Origin: DASSUW01 sp963835525
GTDB taxonomy: Bacteria; Actinomycetota; Thermoleophilia; Solirubrobacterales; Solirubrobacteraceae
Reading direction: 5' to 3'
Length of the DNA stretch: 64,000 nucleotides
Assembly: GCA_963835525.1 (NCBI GenBank)
Contig: CAWIFM010000008.1
Coordinates: forward strand, 124,001 to 188,000
In this document: one piece after another, positions 61,625 to 64,000 of the stretch
How positions within the stretch are numbered: position 1 is the stretch's first letter
Layout: every line of letters starts with the position of its first letter
Translations under genes and position numbers: made by a program
Notes under the pieces: generated by a model
What the model was told of the DNA's origin: nothing
Database searches by the model: none
The model's input: the letters and a program-made list of their open reading frames with translations, nothing else

Positions 61625-62179
61625 ATGCCTCGAAAGCCCCGCATCGAGCTCGCGGGCGGTGTGCATCACGTCTTCGCCCGTGGCAACAACCGCCAACTCA
61701 TCTACTTCGACGATGCCGATCGCAGCTCGTACCTGGCCATGCTGGCCCGAGCGGTTGCCAGCAGGCAGTGGCGCTGCCTCGCGTTCTGCCTGATGGACAA
61801 CCACATGCACCTGCTCATCGAGACACCGCTGCCCAACCTCGCGGCGGGCATGCAGTGGCTGCACGGCCGCTTCGCCGAGCAGTTCAACGCGCGGCACGGG
61901 CGGAGCGGCCACGTGTTCCAGGGCCGTTACGGCTCGGTGCTGCTCGAGACCGAATCTCACCTATGGACGGTCGTCGCCTACATGGCACGCAACCCCGTAG
62001 CCGCCGGCCTGTGTGCGCGGCCGGCCGATTGGCCGTGGAGCAGCCATCGCGCGGTCGTCGGTGACGCGGCGTTGCCGTGGCTCGACCACGAGCGGCTGCT
62101 CTCGCACTACGACGCCCTGGGTGGAGAACCGTGGCGGAGGTACGCGGAGGCGGTGGACGGCGACGCCGTCTACCTGTGA
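61625..62179 (+). CDS. rayT: REP-associated tyrosine transposase (RAYT, Y1 family)
   Basis: 184 residues. The HUH nuclease motif NHMHLL has His60 and His62, and catalytic Tyr119 lies in VVAYMARNPVAAGL; MPRKPRIELAGGVHHVFARG and GRSGHVFQGRYGSVLLE are typical of IS200-like RAYT proteins. RAYTs are single-copy, domesticated relatives of IS200/IS605 transposases that bind, cut and are thought to spread REP palindromes as single-stranded DNA. The REP array lies in its own leader. No IS ends or passenger gene are seen. The catalytic residues are intact. Confidence 0.92.
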   Translation: MPRKPRIELAGGVHHVFARGNNRQLIYFDDADRSSYLAMLARAVASRQWRCLAFCLMDNHMHLLIETPLPNLAAGMQWLHGRFAEQFNARHGRSGHVFQGRYGSVLLETESHLWTVVAYMARNPVAAGLCARPADWPWSSHRAVVGDAALPWLDHERLLSHYDALGGEPWRRYAEAVDGDAVYL

Positions 62180-62309
62180 AGGCCGCGACGCCTCGTCGCG
62201 CGCGCTTTCACGATCGTGCTCAGCCTGGGCCCGTTGAGCTTCCTCCACGCCCCTGGGCTCCGCGGCGCTGGTAGGTTCGCCAGAGCGAGCCTAAGCGGAG
62301 GGATCCCGT

Positions 62310-64000
62310 ATGCATGGACGTATCTGGGCCGTCGTGTGCGGCGCATTGATCGGGTTGGTCCTGGCGGCGCCTGCGAGCGCGCAGTTCTCGCCCGGGGCGC
62401 GGACCCTCGGTGAGCCGTACCTGTTCCTGCAGCACATCGGCAACGGCGGCTATGACGCCCAGCACTACGACGTCACGATCGACTACGACCCGGTCGCGCA
62501 CTCGATGGTGTCGAGCACGGACATGACGGCGCGCGCGACGCAGGGGCTGTCGGAGTTCTCGCTGGACTTCGTGTCGTATTACGCGGTCTCGAGCGTCAAG
62601 GTCAACGGCGTCGACGCGACGTGGACGCGCGACGACGATCTGCCCAACTACAAGATGAAGCTGGTCGTCACGCCGGCCACGGGCATCCCCAACGGCTCCA
62701 CCTTCCACGTCGTGGTCGCCTACAGCGGGACGCCGCAGAACTTCGTCGACTCCGATACCTCGCTCGAGGGCTTCATGCGTACGACGCCGTCCATCGCCGC
62801 GACGGCGTCCCTGGGCTCCTTCACGATGAACGAGCCGAAGGGCGCCATGGGCTGGTTCCCGAACAACAACCACCCGCGCGACAAGGCCTTGTTCGACTTC
62901 CATCTGACCGCGCCGAGCGCCTACGACGCGATCGGCAACGGCGAGCTGGCGTCGAAGGTCGTCAACGGCGACAAGACGACCTGGAACTGGCACATGGGCT
63001 ACCCGATGGCCAGCTATCTCTCGACGTCGACGATCGGGCTCTACGACGACGCCCCGCTGCGCGTCGGCCCGACCGCGGTCGGCAGGAGCGGCCAGCCGCT
63101 GCAGCTCTACGACTTCATCGGGAGCGCGCTCACCACCGCCACGAAGAACACCAACAACACCAACGCCGCCCGCCAGGACGCGATCATCAAGTTCATGGCC
63201 GACACGATCGGCGCGCCGTACCCGTTCGACTCGCACGGCGTCGTCGCGGCCCGCGCGCCCAACGGCGGCACGTACGCGCTCGAGGTCCAGACCAAGTCGC
63301 ACTTCGGCAGCGGGAGCATCGGCATCGGCACGCTCGCCCACGAGATCGCGCACCAGTGGTTCGGCGACAGCGTCGGCCCGGCGACGTGGCGCGAGATCTG
63401 GTTCAACGAGGGCTGGGCGACGTGGTGGGCGACGTACTGGTCCAACAAGCAGAACGGCAGCTCGACCACGAACGCCTCGCACTTCAATCAGCAGTACGCG
63501 CGCACCACCGGGTGGGACCTCCCGCCCGCCAACCTGGGGACCGCCGAGGACCTGTTCGCCCAGTTCCCGGTCTACGACCGGCCTGCGGCGATGCTCGAGG
63601 GCTACCACCAGATCGTCGGCGACACGGCCTTCTTCGCGTTCCAGAAGGCGCTCGCGACCGAGCACGAGCACAGCACCATCACCGGTGACCAGTTCGTCGC
63701 GCTCGCCAAGCGGATCGCCGCCGAGAAGGCGGGCTTCGCAGGGTCGAACCTGACCAAGCTCGACATCTACTTCCAGCAGTGGCTGTACGGCACGGTCAAG
63801 CCGACGATGAACCCGACGACGTTCTTCCAGAGCACGAGCGTGCCCGGCGACGTGAACGCGACGGTCCCCGCGACGCTGTCGCTGACGGTCACGCCGTCGG
63901 CCACCCTCGGCACCTTCACGCCGGGCGTCGCCCGCGACTACGCGACCACCCTGGGCGCCGGCGTGATCTCCACCGGCGCCGACGCGACGCTCGCGGTCAC
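62310..64000 (+). CDS. M1-family metallopeptidase, secreted (3' partial)
   Basis: ATG 62310 with GCGGAGGG upstream; the frame is open to the window end (563 codons). Signal peptide (WAVVCGALIGLVLAAPASAQ). The catalytic zinc motif is HEIAH at 344-348 with Glu367 in FNEGWATWW, the HExxH-x18-E spacing of M1 aminopeptidases. The GAMEN exopeptidase motif reads GTYALEVQ, an altered form common in the secreted actinobacterial group. After about 520 residues a beta-rich region begins. The 130-base gap before it holds no gene. Confidence 0.9.
   Translation, partial: MHGRIWAVVCGALIGLVLAAPASAQFSPGARTLGEPYLFLQHIGNGGYDAQHYDVTIDYDPVAHSMVSSTDMTARATQGLSEFSLDFVSYYAVSSVKVNGVDATWTRDDDLPNYKMKLVVTPATGIPNGSTFHVVVAYSGTPQNFVDSDTSLEGFMRTTPSIAATASLGSFTMNEPKGAMGWFPNNNHPRDKALFDFHLTAPSAYDAIGNGELASKVVNGDKTTWNWHMGYPMASYLSTSTIGLYDDAPLRVGPTAVGRSGQPLQLYDFIGSALTTATKNTNNTNAARQDAIIKFMADTIGAPYPFDSHGVVAARAPNGGTYALEVQTKSHFGSGSIGIGTLAHEIAHQWFGDSVGPATWREIWFNEGWATWWATYWSNKQNGSSTTNASHFNQQYARTTGWDLPPANLGTAEDLFAQFPVYDRPAAMLEGYHQIVGDTAFFAFQKALATEHEHSTITGDQFVALAKRIAAEKAGFAGSNLTKLDIYFQQWLYGTVKPTMNPTTFFQSTSVPGDVNATVPATLSLTVTPSATLGTFTPGVARDYATTLGAGVISTGADATLAV

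Noticed and set aside
61472..62179. Complete IS200/IS605-type insertion sequence
   Set aside because: No TnpB, no subterminal hairpin ends downstream and no second array copy after the gene; the RAYT-like sequence and upstream REPs fit a domesticated single-copy gene.

Overview
The window is very GC-rich (roughly 70-75 percent), has many GTG starts, ATGA/GTGA stop-start overlaps and Tat/lipoprotein/Sec-exported proteins, and carries families typical of Actinomycetota (acVLRF1, YtoQ, DUF2252, MsiK-type sugar ABC systems without their own ATPase, LtrA). The gene content (large Ig-like secreted proteins, CopC-CopD fusion, RAYT transposase) fits a soil Thermoleophilia/Solirubrobacterales-type bacterium; that assignment is inference from style, not from a marker gene. 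No prophage, CRISPR array or rRNA is seen. There is no gene-free stretch longer than 300 bases; the two longest (2384-2648 and 18515-18744) each hold large palindromes.

Layout. 1-10.7 kb: end of a large LuxR/MalT-like ATPase regulator, a Tat-exported PhoD phosphatase, an aldo/keto reductase, a cupredoxin lipoprotein, a cupin, then a reverse-strand YtoQ - YghZ-like aldo/keto reductase - Ldh-type dehydrogenase run, acVLRF1 peptidyl-tRNA hydrolase, NYN and GNAT genes. 10.7-14.7 kb: a 1082-residue Ig-repeat secreted protein and an unknown protein with an internal duplication. 14.7-18.5 kb: a tightly overlapped FAD oxidoreductase - NTP transferase - Ser/Thr kinase run, divergent from an HD-GYP protein; kinase and HD-GYP protein both carry degenerate receiver domains. 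18.7-24.9 kb: CopC-CopD copper gene set, EamA exporter with a divergent MocR regulator, two Usp-like proteins with a 27-codon ORF between them. 24.9-35.9 kb: subtilisin, TadA, two tRNA-Ser genes (CGA and GGA), S15 peptidase, M29-type aminopeptidase, RTX-like protein, SulP transporter, DUF2252, a solute-binding lipoprotein. 35.9-45.8 kb: lectin/Ig/OmpA-like secreted protein, sigma factor, HtrA protease with VWA protein, spermidine-synthase-like protein, and an OmpR-type two-component system. 45.9-55.6 kb: hydrolase, MoxR-DUF58-VWA cluster, amidohydrolase, epimerase, lone peptide permease, LtrA, amidase. 55.6-61.1 kb: LacI-controlled sugar ABC transporter divergent from a GH5 glycosidase. 61.4-64 kb: a REP array, its RAYT transposase and the start of an M1 peptidase.

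The most notable system is the RAYT/REP pair: four palindromes at exact 32-bp spacing sit just upstream of a REP-associated tyrosine transposase, and the same or a sister palindrome lies inside two host genes (EamA exporter, S15 peptidase), in frame. A second theme is regulatory DNA: four T(C/G)AAG repeats at exact 11-bp spacing before htrA, and a shared 17-bp motif before the response-regulator gene and a small ORF, which suggest an envelope-stress regulon.

Caution: six otherwise well-conserved genes contain, together, 14 apparent single-base insertions and no deletions. This one-sided pattern in G/C runs looks like sequence error more than gene decay; those loci are typed pseudogene because they are broken as sequenced.
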